A stretch of 64,000 nt of DNA from Daucus carota subsp. sativus (lineage: Eukaryota; Streptophyta; Magnoliopsida; Apiales; Apiaceae): assembly GCF_001625215.2 (NCBI RefSeq), contig NC_030386.2, positions 38,629,296-38,693,295 of the forward strand. The letters run 5' to 3'. A model generated the notes under the pieces. The model was not told the origin of the DNA. It ran no database searches and saw only the letters and a program-made list of their open reading frames with translations. How positions within the stretch are numbered: position 1 is the first letter of the stretch; each line of letters starts with the position of its first letter. The position numbers and the translations under genes were made by a program. Below, piece after piece: positions 42,701-54,245 of this stretch.

Positions 42701-45033
42701 ATGTTTAAGGTTGATGATTATTATTTTGTTTAATGCAACATAAGTTCATCTTTTGCAGTGTACTGCTGGACTTAATGAGCATCATATTTTGTGGAAAAAC
42801 TGTGATGATGGTGATGCACAACGTCATCTTCACAGATCATTATCTGGTGAGAAAAGAGCTGTTACAGATATAATTGGAGAAACATCACTTCTTGAACCTG
42901 GGTGTCCTGTATGTCCTCCTCTTTAAGTTGTATAATTATCTCACTCACTATTAAATTTATTTTGTAAATTATTACTGCTCGACTGAGTCAGATTCAAACA
43001 CAAGTCATGATTATGGTCAGTTACAAACCCTGCACGGCCGCACGCCCTTATAACTTGTCCTCTGCATGTTTGAGATGGCACTTGGGAAGAAAGAAAATAT
43101 GTTTAAGCATGTGATAAGTCGATAGTAGGATTGAAGCCAGTATAGCGGTGACAAATATTATGAAAGGTGTAAACTTCATTTTATTTGCCCTTTGTTCCTT
43201 TAATCTTTCCATTGAAATATAATGACCAATGAGATGATACTATGATCATCTTAAGATTTTAGGAGAACCGGTCACTTGACATGGTATCGATTCGGGCATA
43301 AGTCTTGATTTCAACTAAGTGATCCAGATCCACTCTTCGACCCAAAAAGTGGATTTTCCAGTGTTAGAATATTATATAAGGTGCTGATAAAATGGGCTGT
43401 GTTTAAGTATTATATACGATCCTAGTAAGTCCTTGATGACAACTCACTTACTCTGTCCACCATTAATGATGATAAATATTGCATAAACAATAATAATGCA
43501 GGTTGATGCAATTGCACTTACGCTTTTCAAGTACTGGTTCAACGATATGAAAGTTCAGGAAGCGCTGCATATCAGAAAGGTAAATGTACATCCCCTGGTA
43601 TTTTCATTTTGTAAAATAAGATTGTTGTAAACAGTGACTTGCTTGCATACAGGGGACCGTAGGGACATGGGAAAGGTGCAGTACTGATTTGTCTTTTGAA
43701 ATTCTAATCTCGGATGTTAGACCATATCATGCAAATCTCAGCACAAGGGGCTACAGATCCCTCATATACAGGTCAGTTCATATACTATACATCAAATATA
43801 ACAAAGGCAAGCATAAGTAAAGGGTGAGTACCTGGGGAGAAGCTATCTGAAACCTACGAATTGGTCTGTTCTGAATATATTTATAATTGATTTGGAGATA
43901 TAATTTTTTAGGTATAAATAAGTAATTCTAAACTAGCATATTTCTGTTTTTTTAGCTTTTGTGAATATTCCTGATCTTAAAGTCCAGTACTTCGACTATT
44001 AGTATCTTCAGTGCAGAAATGAATTGCACCAGAAAATCTATCTTGACATTTTCAACTATACTAATATGTACTTGCTAGAATCTCTGCAGACTAGTATTAA
44101 ATTTCTCAAGAAACACATTTCTGGAGAAAAGTAAAAAAAATTAGATTGTGTTAATGTATTATAGCATAGCCTGGTGAAAATGATTTAAAGTTATTTGAAT
44201 TTTTTGAATTGTTTCCAAATCAACTTAAACTGCTTCTTAGTTGTTAGTAGGATATAAGTAAAATTTGCCAACACCTCTTGGTCTGATGATATCTCCCTCG
44301 CTTTCTTTATAGGATACTGAGGGTGTTTAATAATTTTTATAAAAAAAAAGGATAAGTGAATTAGTTCAGAAGGTTATAATATAGAAGTTAGAAGGTAATA
44401 AAATCAATCTGGCATATTCATTTCTTCTTCTTTTTTCTGGCGAAAAACCATCATAGCCAACAAAATATCTGAATGTGAACAATCTATTTAACTAAAAGCA
44501 ATTGATGAATCAAAGACGCATAAATGAAAGTCCTTTCTAGCACATCCATTACTGAATTTTTGGTGATTAATAGCGGTGATCATGATCCCCAAGTGCCATT
44601 TCTATCCACGCAAGCTTGGATAAGGGATCTAAACTACTCTATTATCGATGACTGGCGTCCGTGGATTCTTGAAGGCCAATATTCTGGGTCAGTTCCAAGC
44701 TAATCGTCACCTGTTTATACTATCTGCTACCAAGTAGACCATGAATCAAGAAAATATTAATTTTCATCATCTATTGTTGTGCCTTTGCAGTTATACAAGG
44801 ACTTACTCCAACAAAATGACTTTTGCTACTCTCAAGGTAAAAAAATCTATTTGCTTTACTCCACTCAATTAAACCCTCATTTTATTATCGTGTTTCTACT
44901 GTTTTTAGTCATTATAATTTGTATATCCTTGCTATTATTTTTTTCCCAGGGGGGAAGCCATACTCCTACATCAAACAGGCCTGCAGAATGTTATGCTATG
45001 TTCGAAAGATGGATATCAGAAAAACCTCTGTAA
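39770..45033 (+). CDS. Serine carboxypeptidase-like acyltransferase 5 (14 exons, 472 aa)
   Basis: Exons: 39770-39924, 39993-40138, 40453-40529, 40680-40802, 41987-42089, 42164-42201, 42398-42496, 42584-42670, 42759-42908, 43502-43579, 43653-43771, 44574-44687, 44791-44836, 44950-45033. The frame is open. A signal peptide covers about residues 1-29. Motifs are [10 protein letters not shown] (Leu in place of the Met of the other four), GDSYAG (Ser186), GDHDPQVPF (acid probably Asp396; Pro-Gln replaces the usual Phe-Leu/Val) and GGSH (His449, followed by TPT instead of TAP or AAS). Exon 10 is 6 bases longer and exon 11 is 3 bases shorter than in gene 1, both in frame. Intron 4 holds a Mutator-type element. 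ATG 39770 is chosen over an in-frame TTG two codons upstream. The most divergent member of the array. Confidence 0.9.
40871..41708. mobile_element. Non-autonomous Mutator-type element, 838 bp, in intron 4 of SCPL gene 5
   Basis: It starts GAGTAAAC and ends GTTTACTC, with inverted similarity extending about 100 bases into each side (TTTCCAAATT, TTTTGTCTCCGC). The perfect 9-base repeat TAAAATATG flanks it at 40862-40870 and 41709-41717. The interior has C/A-rich, proline/threonine-like low-complexity sequence near 41040-41170 and a perfect 38-bp tandem duplication at 41243-41318. No transposase was found. Confidence 0.9.
41243..41318. repeat. Perfect 38-bp tandem duplication
   Basis: Two adjacent identical copies, 41243-41280 and 41281-41318, each starting GACACTTGGC and ending CATATGGGGT, inside the Mutator-type element. 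Confidence 0.95.
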
Positions 45034-47482
45034 ACACTACCTACTCTCCGAGACCGAGCATACAGGCTGCTCACAAGTCACAACCTATGCTGTATACAAG
45101 TTTGTTCCAGTATTTAATAGAATATATTCTTCTAGCTGTTTACATATAATGGTGGATATACTTGACTGGATAAACCAAGCCCAGGATATTTCCCATTTAG
45201 AAGCAGGATTAAGGCCCTGTGAGGTTCTTGTATCAGTATACTCATAGTCTAAATAAAGAGGACAGCAGACTATACATGTTTCATTGTAAGTGGCCGAACT
45301 TTATCCCTTTTTCATTCTGATGACAGAACTTTTAAATTTACAGTGTACTGACCAGATTTCATTTTAATTCATAAAAAATGGTCAATGACACTTTTTTCAG
45401 GAAAAAAAAAAAAGTTTTTTCATCAAAATTGTGACCCTCTCTCATATCTTTCAAAAATAAGAAGAATACCCAACCACTCTCCTGTAAATTTAAAATTCTG
45501 GCCATTAAAATATGAAAATACCATAATGGATAAAGTTAACCCATCACCTTGTATTTTACTCTAATAATAAATTAATTTTCAAATATTAAATAATAATCAA
45601 TAAGTATTAAGGTTATATAACTTATAAAGTACACATCAGAGTTGAGAAACGAATGAAAGATTGAAAGATCTTTATCAGGAAATGCTCAAATAAAAATCTC
45701 GGTAACTGACTGACCCAAATGCAGCTGAGGAGTGTGACAGAGGGCCTACACCACTATTGCAAGGTCAAGTGGGATTACGAGACAACCTTGATGATAGCTA
45801 CTGAGATATCTGGAGTTACAACTTTGAATCTAACATGTTCAATTCCTTAGCTCCGTCTGAGGAAACGTCCTTATGCAATAAAGCCTTAGTAGTGATCATC
45901 ACTTCTCGCTCCGCTCACCAGAGGTTGATGCTTCGATTCTTATCAAATAAGATGGTTGTCTGAGTGTGTCTAATTATCAAAAAGAAGATCCAAAAAAAAA
46001 TAAAAATTCACTTACTATCATCGACTTAATATTTTTAATTATCCGATCAATAGGGTTTCAATAATTGGATATTTGTGAAACTGTAATAAATCAATCAGTT
46101 CTTGGTCTGCAGCTGCCAAGCTGGTAGTGGGACACTTAATTTGGATACATTCTAGAAAAACGGATACTCTGGTATCCACTCTTCTTTATAAAATTTGTCT
46201 TGTTGAGTTTTAGGCTTTTAGCTGCTTTTGCTTTCATAATACAATCATTTGCAGAATGATAGGTGGTGAGGGCCAGGATTTTATATAAGAAGCTAAAATG
46301 GAGAATGATTAGCTGTTAAGTTTAATGTTCATCTGCTAGTGAAAGGCAAAAGTTTACGAGTAATATCTGATTCGAGCCACACAGCTTTGTTTTTGTCATC
46401 TTTCAAAAAGCCTCTACCATTCGAGTTGTTCTGATTGTTTATTTTCAGAAATGTTGTCAAATGCCAACGGAAAACATATTTACTTTTCACATCTCACCTT
46501 AATCTTATCAAATTTCTGTTGGGTTTACCGAAACCGTCGGCATAGACTCCCACAGGGTTCAATCATGCGAGAATCAAACTATCCTGTAATTTCGTAACGG
46601 TGTTAGGCATCCTTGCTTTTCAACAGAACTCAAGAATGACAAGTCTACTCCATCGTTTCCACAGATATTGGTTTGGTGTAATGTCTAAATGATGTTGTTT
46701 GTATCTGCTGCATATCAATGACAGACCCATCACAACATTGTAATGGTGCACCAAAATGTCCTGTTAATTCATATTTGTGTTAGACAGCCTTGTCTTTAAC
46801 AGATTTTAACACAACTAAACAAAGACAAGTCCATTTCATCCTCACACACATGTTTGTTTGGTTATGTTAAGTCTCTAGTGATGTTGTTTGCATCTGCATA
46901 TCAATGACAATCCCATTACAACCTGTACATAAGGGATTGAGTATGAACCATATTAACAGCCGCGGAACCATAATTTTGAAAAATCCGAGGCTAGAACAAT
47001 ATATCGCTAAATTTGGAGGCCTGTCGGTGGTCAGAATCAATTTAATCCTTATTTTCAACTAAAAAGCGATATTAGTTGATTGTTAAAGTTCTATCCACCT
47101 AGTTTAGTTTCTTCATTCCGCCTATACATACTACGGGTCTGATAGTGAAACCTATAACTGCTCTCAAAGAAAAGCTGAAATGCAATTTTTTAAAAACCTG
47201 ACAGGACGTGCTTTTTCTAAAAACACTTTTGAACTAAAAACTGTGAAAAGCTGCTTTCAGATTTACTAAATAAATTTTTACCTCTTTTTTAACAAAAATC
47301 TATTATTGCCGTCTTTAACAGCAATGTAATAGTACCTGCATTGTATTGGAGAAATGTGGAGGCAAGATTCCCTTGCAGTGGATCCCCAAACGCGCCTTAA
47401 AATACGGTAACAAAGGCACCTACTTGTTTAGTTTAGAATTACAAAGAGCACAAGAGCAGTTTAAGGGTTTGATCCTTATCTC
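45034..47482. other. Intergenic region after the SCPL array
   Basis: No coding gene is recognised. A duplicated block at 46580-46923 is listed separately. Confidence 0.5.
46580..46923. repeat. Diverged tandem duplication, unit about 170 bp
   Basis: Block 46583-46737 (TCCTGTAATTTCG, GTGTTAGGCATCCTTG, GACAAGTC, GATGTTGTTTG, ATATCAATGACAGACCCAT) is followed by 46759-46922 with the same order of phrases (TCCTGTTAATTC, GTGTTAGACAGCCTTG, GACAAGTCCAT, GATGTTGTTTG, ATATCAATGACAATCCCAT). Origin unknown. Confidence 0.7.
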
Positions 47483-47485
47483 TAA

Positions 47486-47822
47486 GGCTGTGTTCACTTC
47501 ATAGAAAGGAATGAGGGGAGAAATGAGAATGGAATGAAAAATTATATAGAAGTTTTAAGGAGAAAAAAAGAAAGTATGAAATAATAGGGACAAAATATGG
47601 ATGTAGTTAAACTTCTTGTGAGAAAGTAGGTAAAGAAACATGATGTAGAGATGGAATGAGCATTCCTTCCAAAACATGTGGGTTAGAATTATAGTTAAAA
47701 TAGTATGATTGGAATGATTGAAGGAATGAAAAATATATACATTTTCTTTAAGCAACACCATTTTAGAGTACAAAATTCATTCCATTCTCCCTCCATTCCA
47801 TTCATGCCAAGTGAACACAACC
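47486..47822. mobile_element. PIF/Harbinger-type MITE, 337 bp
   Basis: The ends GGCTGTGTTCACTT and AAGTGAACACAACC are inverted repeats flanked by TAA at 47483-47485 and 47823-47825. Confidence 0.85.
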
Positions 47823-48738
47823 TAAATGTTTAGTGCACATGTTCTGTTTATGCTAATTATAGTATTAAACTCTTGATATGTAAGAACATGTTTGTTTGTA
47901 TCCATGTGTGTACATATTCTTGCAGTAATCACAGCATGACTTGTTGATCTGATTATGCACGCGTGCACAAGAAGTAATTAAAAGTTAAAACAGTGTCTAA
48001 TACTTTAGGGGTGTGGACAAACTTTCATGTGTTGGGATCAGACAACAGATTTGACTTGTAAACATGAATAATGTTAATCTGCACTAGTAATCTGCATACA
48101 GCATATTAGTTTATCCTTTTCTGGTCTTAGAAATCAATAAACATGGTTCTTGCTTAAATACACACATGTACTGCTGCACATCTCTGCAGAAAGTGATTTT
48201 CGTTTTCATATTAACTTTTTGACTCTGGGGCTGCGGAGGATATTTGTCTGGAATTAAAAGGTTTTAAGCTATTTTCAATTTTAAATTAAAAATATTTGTT
48301 AATATAATAAGTCAGAAATCGGTTTAAAATTAGAAATAAACCAGAAACTGAGTTAAAGTCACAGGTTATTACGGTAATTTTTTTGCGAATTAATTTTTAT
48401 AACTTTTATTGATAGAAATTACCCTTTATTATAATTCAAACTCATAAATCACTTTTATTTTTATTATTATATTTTTAATAATTCATAAGTCATCAATAAA
48501 TCAAAATTACCTAAACAGATATTTTAAGGTTTTATCATATAAAGTCACCAAAAAAAATTAGAATTTTCAACTTCTTATATTCTAACTTATAAATCAGAAA
48601 ATGACTACAAATTCTTTACATAAACCGTTTGTGACTTATAAGACCATAAACCCGACTTAAAAACTCAGCCAAATTGGCGTGCCGTTGCTAAGGGTGGCAT
48701 ACATTTACGGCTCAAAAAATAATGTGGTAGTACAGTAG

Positions 48739-48977
48739 TGGGTGTTTGTTTAACACTTGTAAATCCAGCTATAAGTTAGGAGCACTTATTCATACCGTTT
48801 GTGTAATAAGTCAAGAAGCACTTATAAAAAGCTAAGAATGCTAACTTTTGTTTGAGAGCTTCTACTTATTTCCCAAACATTTTAATCACTTATAAGTTTT
48901 ATCTTGTTTCTAACTTCTATTTCACTTATTTATTTTAAGCAGGAAGCATTTATTTTCAGCTAACTCAAACGGTCCCT
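48739..48977. mobile_element. MITE copy 1 of the CTTATAAGT-rich family
   Basis: It starts GGGTGTTTG and ends CAAACGGTCCC, with many CTTATAAGT, AGAAGCACTTAT and TAACTTCT phrases in inverted arrangement. Related copies are at 52737-52980, 53030-53225 and 62384-62670. Superfamily not assigned. Confidence 0.65.
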
Positions 48978-49154
48978 ACAGTTTGTAAGGACATGAAAAT
49001 AGCTGGAGGGGTTGTGAAAATCCAAAAAAGAGTGGCCTCCCCCAAGAAAAAAGCTCCTATGCTCCAAGTCTAAGGATGGATTGAAGATTTGAAGAGACAG
49101 CCATGAAAACAAAATTCAATTATTGAATCAGTTGGTGTTGTTATTACATGGATC

Positions 49155-49932
49155 TAGGGCTGTTCACGAACCGAGCCGAGCCGAGTTTTGACCGAACCGA
49201 GCCGAGCTTTAATTTTTTTTCTGACGAGCCGAGCCGAGCCGAGCTTTTTTATCGAACAAAAATTGTGTTCAAGCTCGGCTCGTTAACTAACGAGCCGAAC
49301 ACGAGCTTGTTCGCGAACAAATACAAGCCGAGCCGAGTCGAGTCGAGTCGAGCCGAGCCAGAAAAAAAATAAAGACAAACCGCTAGTTGACTCTTAAAAT
49401 AGCTAACCAAATAATTTTAATTTTTTTGAAACTTTGTTTATATCACTAAAATGTATATATGTTAACATCCATGAGGTTGGATCGGTAAGAAATATTTTTT
49501 AAAAAATTGAAACACTAATTTAGGATTAAACACTAGTTAGCGGTACTAGTTAACCTTCTACTTGACTGTCAAAATAGCAAACCATATAAAATTATTATTT
49601 TCCGAAATTTTGGTTACATCACTAAAATATATATATATAAATTATATGTTGAATTCTGAGTTCAATAACATATATAAATTATAAAAAAAACCCCAAAAAT
49701 ATTACATTTTTTCGAGCTTTAACGAGCCGAGCTCGAGCCGAGCGAGCTCGAGTCGAGCTCGAGCCGAGCTCGAGCCGAACATACTAAAAGCTCGGCTCGA
49801 GCTCGTTTACTTAACGAACAATTTTTTGTGTTCGAGCTCGAGCTCGTTAACTTAACGAGCCGAGCCGAACGAGCTCTTAACGAGCCGAGCTCGAGCTTGT
49901 TCGCGAACAGCTCGGTTCGTTAAACAGCCCTA
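49155..49932. mobile_element. hAT-type element, 778 bp, with CGAGC-repeat ends
   Basis: The inverted ends TAGGGCTGTTCACGAAC and GTTCGTTAAACAGCCCTA are flanked by a perfect 8-bp duplication, CATGGATC, at 49147-49154 and 49933-49940. Both subterminal regions are dense CCGAG/GAGCTCGAG repeats and the core is AT-rich. No transposase frame: non-autonomous. Confidence 0.95.
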
Positions 49933-49940
49933 CATGGATC

Positions 49941-51076
49941 ATATATTTTGTGTAGCTGTCATAAGGTGGTGGGGATGGTGCTTTCGGTCCCTTTTCAAGA
50001 AAAGGAGACCAATTTCATCAAAGTTCCATCATAAATATTGTCTTTTTTAAGTTTTAAATGAAATATATTTTACCATTTGTAACCACTTATTCAGCTTCTA
50101 GTTAAGCTGGCATTTCTCCAACTAGTAGAAGGATGTGCCACTTATTATTGGCCTCTCCTTCCCATCTTCTTATAATGATATGCTATCCTCTCTTTCTTTT
50201 TTCTTTCTTTTTTTCTTTTATCTATTTGTGCCCACACCACTACATTACTTATATCTCTCTTATTTTATTAGAGGACCACTTTTTTATTTTATTGTTCAGT
50301 TAGTTGCTGTTTTTGTCTTTCATTTTTTAAACACCACCAATTATTGCCTCAACTTTCAAATTAAATATACTTACAGTGAAACATGGTATGAACCAACAAG
50401 TTATTAAAAATGCTTGGATGCCATGACCTATAAATTATTTAGTGTTTGAAATACAGGAGGAAGTGAAAAAACCTAAGTTTCGCGACTTTTTTTTTGGACT
50501 TCTCACATCTCATAATAAATACTTCTAATATTTTGTCAAACAGTACTAAATAAGCAAAAACCTAATTTTATTGTAAGAAAGCCGCGAAACCGTGTTCCCA
50601 AACACGCATACATTATCGTTATGTCTATTGATAAATGTAAGGTTGTGTACATCGAGACCTTGTTGTGCATTGTGCACTCAAGAGTCAAGACTTTATGGGA
50701 AAGGATGAATGAGATTATGGTGTGTGCATGCCAGTTGAAGTTTCATAGTAAGAGGAAAAGAGAACAGAAAGGAGGATATAAATTTTTTTCTTTTTTCTTT
50801 GTTTTTAATATTTATGTGCTCAGGTTGTTTCCCTTTGCATAGACAAGAACAATAACAAACAGGAACAAATAAATAAAGATAGTTAAAAAAAACAAGATCT
50901 TCAAAATCTACTGCATTTTTTCTCTCTCTTGAGTAGCTGCAGCAGAGACAGAAGATACACCATCAATGCAATTCCTTATTGCCATTTCCTCCCCTGCAAA
51001 CCACCTGTAAAAACCCATGTAAATTCAAATTCAGGCCTCATTTAAATACACACATTTATGTAGTATCTTGATGCAG
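49941..51076. other. 3' flank of the SOFL gene
   Basis: No separate gene is supported. On the minus strand a possible extra 3' exon of the SOFL gene begins at about 51007. Confidence 0.5.
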
Positions 51077-51795
51077 CTACCCACCTGACTTCTGTGAAGC
51101 TGCTTTCCCTGAAACTGAAGATTTCAGAAATCCAAAACCCTTCTTCAGTGCAGATTTCCCCTGGAAAAAATAATATTTAACTCGAATTAAATAAATAGGT
51201 AAACCCGTCGAGCTGTAGCCTAGCGGATATCCCTCTTCTGTTCGTTCACGACATTTTAAGGGAGTACTTCTAATATGACAATTACATACCTTATGCTGAG
51301 TTGCAGAGTTATCCTGATTTGTTTCTTGGTTGATGGAATGACTCGAATTGTTCTGCAAAACATACATGCATCAATTCACTATCGAATAAAATCTATGAGA
51401 ATTCGGATTTATAAAAAAAGCAGAAAAAATACCTTAAAAACATGGGAGCTAGCAGTATCATCAAGAAAAGCATCTTCATTCTTCATTACCATACCCTTCA
51501 TTTTATTTTTCGGCTTCTTAGTCCCCTGCTGCTGCTTGAAAACAAAACCCGAACCCGAAGCCGAAAAATAAGCAGAAGACTGATCTTCATCATACAAGTA
51601 CCTAGGCCCAGATGATGCATCAGAAACCATAGACAAATCCTCAGTTTCTTGATCCACATTAAATCCCAAGCTCCTCCAATGTGTCTTATCATATTGATAA
51701 GCAGAAACAGAGGAATGATCCAAGTAAGTAGTCCATCCAGATTCACATCCACTACTACATTCAGAAGTTGACATATTATTATTATTATTATTCAT
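51077..51795 (-). CDS. SOB FIVE-LIKE (SOFL) protein, 169 aa
   Basis: Three exons on the minus strand: 51795-51433, 51352-51290 and 51160-51077, all phase 0, with GT-AG introns. The N-terminus has an Asn run, then the two SOFL signature blocks: CESGWTTYL (about residues 18-26) and the acidic block with LSMVSDASSGPRY (about 54-66). SOFL proteins act in cytokinin-dependent growth control in Arabidopsis (SOB5); how is not settled. The C-terminal exon is basic (KSALKKGFGFLKSSVSGKAA). The frame stops at TAG 51077-51079. Just before that stop the sequence TCAG|GTGGG is itself a possible donor; a TTTTTACAG acceptor near 51008 would then give a short alternative end (GLQGRKWQ). The start is the first Met of the run. 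Confidence 0.85.
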
Positions 51796-52736
51796 GTTAT
51801 TATCCGTATAGCTCTCTATTTCTTTGTTGAATCACAAGGGAGAGATGAATAAATAAATAAAAGAAGATGAGAAGAGAAGAAAGAAAACAAAAGAATGAGA
51901 GATGAAATCCTAGACTTGGTTTGTCACCATGCTATGAGCTTTGGCCTTATTAAATTATGTCGATTTGTGAATGAATCAGAAATGCCAGTTGGGTATTTTT
52001 TGTTTTTTCAAAGGGTTTTTGGGTCACGGAAAGAGAAATAAATTGAATAATTGTGAAATGATGATAACGGGAAAGGGTAACAAAGGAGATTACGGGAAAT
52101 TTTACAAGTACATCCCACATTTGTGTAAGAGCCAGCTCAATGCCACCCGTTATGCCTCTACCCCCTACCCCCTTTCTTTTCTGTACCAGGGTTTCTTTCT
52201 CCTCCTCCCATTCTCCTCGCTCTATGTTCCCTTATCCGTCTCCATTCGGGTTTTACTCCTCGCTCAAACGTTCCGTAATCCGTTTCTTTTAAAAAAAATT
52301 CGGGTTCTTAAAATATAAAATAATTTTGTAATAAGTAAAATTTTATTTATCAGTTATATGATTTTGATATAAGTTAATTTACGAATTTATGATATATGTT
52401 AACGAGTTTGGATTCGAACACGAAATATTTGGATTGGTTGATGGCTTGATGTTGAGAGGGTACAGGAACTTGACTTTGTACGTTGTGCCAAGAAAATGGT
52501 CCAGTCTTAAGGGTCTGGTTTGGACCAGGTTGACAGCTTGGTTGCGATACAGAGAGATGAAAAAAGTTTGACTGGGATAGAGGCCGCTCTTATCGTCATT
52601 GGGCATTCAACATTGGAAGTATGCAATTGACTTGAAATTTTAAATAAGAGATCTTGTTTAATGTTTATGCAGCCCCTTTTTCTCCTCTCCACACACTTTT
52701 CTTTGGTCTAATTGGTTGAGTGTGTTTACATAGGTG
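51796..52736. other. Upstream region of the SOFL gene
   Basis: A purine-rich tract (51835-51905) lies just upstream of the SOFL start, typical of a plant leader. No other gene is recognised. Confidence 0.5.
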
Positions 52737-53225
52737 GTGTTTGGCCACCCTTTTAAGCCGACTTCTGAACTTATAAGTTAGAAGCACTTATTTCGTACTG
52801 TTTGTGTAATAAGTCAAGAAGCACTTATAAAAAGCTGAGAATGCTAGCTTTTGTTTCATGACTTCTGCTTATTTCTCAAACACTTTAATCACTTATAAGT
52901 CTCAACTTGCTTCTAACTTCTATTTCACTTATTTACTTTAAGCAAAAAGCACTTATTTTAAGCTCAGCCAAACGGCCCCATAATTTGACACACACTTCAC
53001 TCCAGATTTTTAAGCACAAATAACTGAAGTGCGGCTTTTAAGCCCAACTTCTGATTTATAAGTTACAAGCACTCATTTGTATTGCTTGATTAAAAAGTCA
53101 GGAAGCACTTATAAAAAGTTAGAAATTCTAACTTTTGTTTCAGAATTTCTACTTATTTACCAAACATTTTAATCACTTATAAGTCTTAACTTGCTTCTAA
53201 TTTCTACTCAGTCAAACGGTTCCTG
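52737..53225. mobile_element. Two adjacent MITE copies of the CTTATAAGT-rich family
   Basis: The copy at 52737-52980 begins GGTGTTTGGCC and ends GGCCAAACG-like (inverse) sequence. A shorter, more diverged copy in the same orientation covers 53030-53225 and ends GTCAAACGGTTCC. Both share TAAGTCAAGAAGCACTTATA-type phrases with 48739-48977. Confidence 0.65.
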
Positions 53226-54006
53226 AATATTAGCCGAGCTATCAATTTTTTACATCATAAAATATAAATGTTTCGAACATATATAGGTTTATAAAATATG
53301 CAAACATTTCTCGGAATATATTTTTGTGTATCACTAAATTTTTCATTATTAGTTCTGGATTCATATATAGATACGATTTCTAAACTTGTGGGCTAGTTTC
53401 TTCATTATTGAAGTTGGACTCATATTCAGATACGATTGGGGACCTTAATGAAATGTGAATGGAATATAAAAATGTACGAAAATTAAAACGATTATTAATT
53501 TGCAAACGAAAAAATTACATCAAAAGACTAAGACTCTGGGTGTCTTTTGTTATTAACCTTTAGAAGAATGGGTGAGAAGAGAGTCTAGATTACGATATGG
53601 AAATTGAGAGGTGAAGACTGAAGACGAACATGGGGGAGGGCCTACTTGCTTCGTGATCACTTGTATATGTATCAATGTGATTAAGGACAAGTCGAGATGC
53701 ACACGTGTGCTTGCCTTAACTGCCACGTGCTTCTCAGATGGTCCTAACCGGTATTTTCTTGTCCCCATCATATTTATGTTACTGTTGCATACACTTAAGT
53801 GTTCATCACAAATTTACATACGGATATAATCCCTCTGTTTTTTTATTTTTAATCAATTTTTTTGTGAATTAAAATTTTGATTATATATTTTTATTCAAAA
53901 ATAAAAAATCTTAAAAATAATTAATTATCCGATCAAAGCACTTAAAATTGTGTGTCAAAAAATCGAACGTGATCTGGTATTTGTTATGGACATGGAGGAA
54001 GAGTAT
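53226..54006. other. AT-rich spacer
   Basis: No gene recognised. A decayed Stowaway-like sequence may cover about 53831-54000 (ATCCCTCTGT on the left, ACATGGAGGAAG on the right). Confidence 0.4.
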
Positions 54007-54008
54007 TA

Positions 54009-54245
54009 CTCCCTCCATCTCAAATTAGATGAGCTAGTTGACTTTGGGCACGTAACTTGAGGTGCATTGACCGTCTGATTCCGAAATCTTTTTTTGTAAT
54101 TTTTCTTTTGTAAACGAAAATTTCATATTTAAATTTTTATTTATAAAAATAAAATTTTAAAAATAACTAGTGTAGGTGATGCGGTCAATGGATTTTAAAG
54201 TGTGTGTCCGAAGTCAACGAGCTGATATAATTTGGGACGGAGGGG
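54009..54245. mobile_element. Stowaway MITE, 237 bp
   Basis: The ends CTCCCTCCATCTCAAATTA and inverse TAATTTGGGACGGAGGGG are flanked by TA at 54007-54008 and 54246-54247. It is the same family as 19494-19726 and lies about 380 bases before the F-box start codon. Confidence 0.85.

Noticed and set aside
43255-43420. LTR-retrotransposon-like phrase (ACATGGTATCGATTCGGGC) in intron 9 of SCPL gene 5
   Set aside because: It faintly resembles a tRNA-Met primer-binding site but no LTR pair or target duplication was found.
51196-51250. tRNA-like A-box (TAGCCTAGCGG) in intron 2 of the SOFL gene
   Set aside because: No B box at the right distance and no cloverleaf, so neither a tRNA nor a SINE can be supported.
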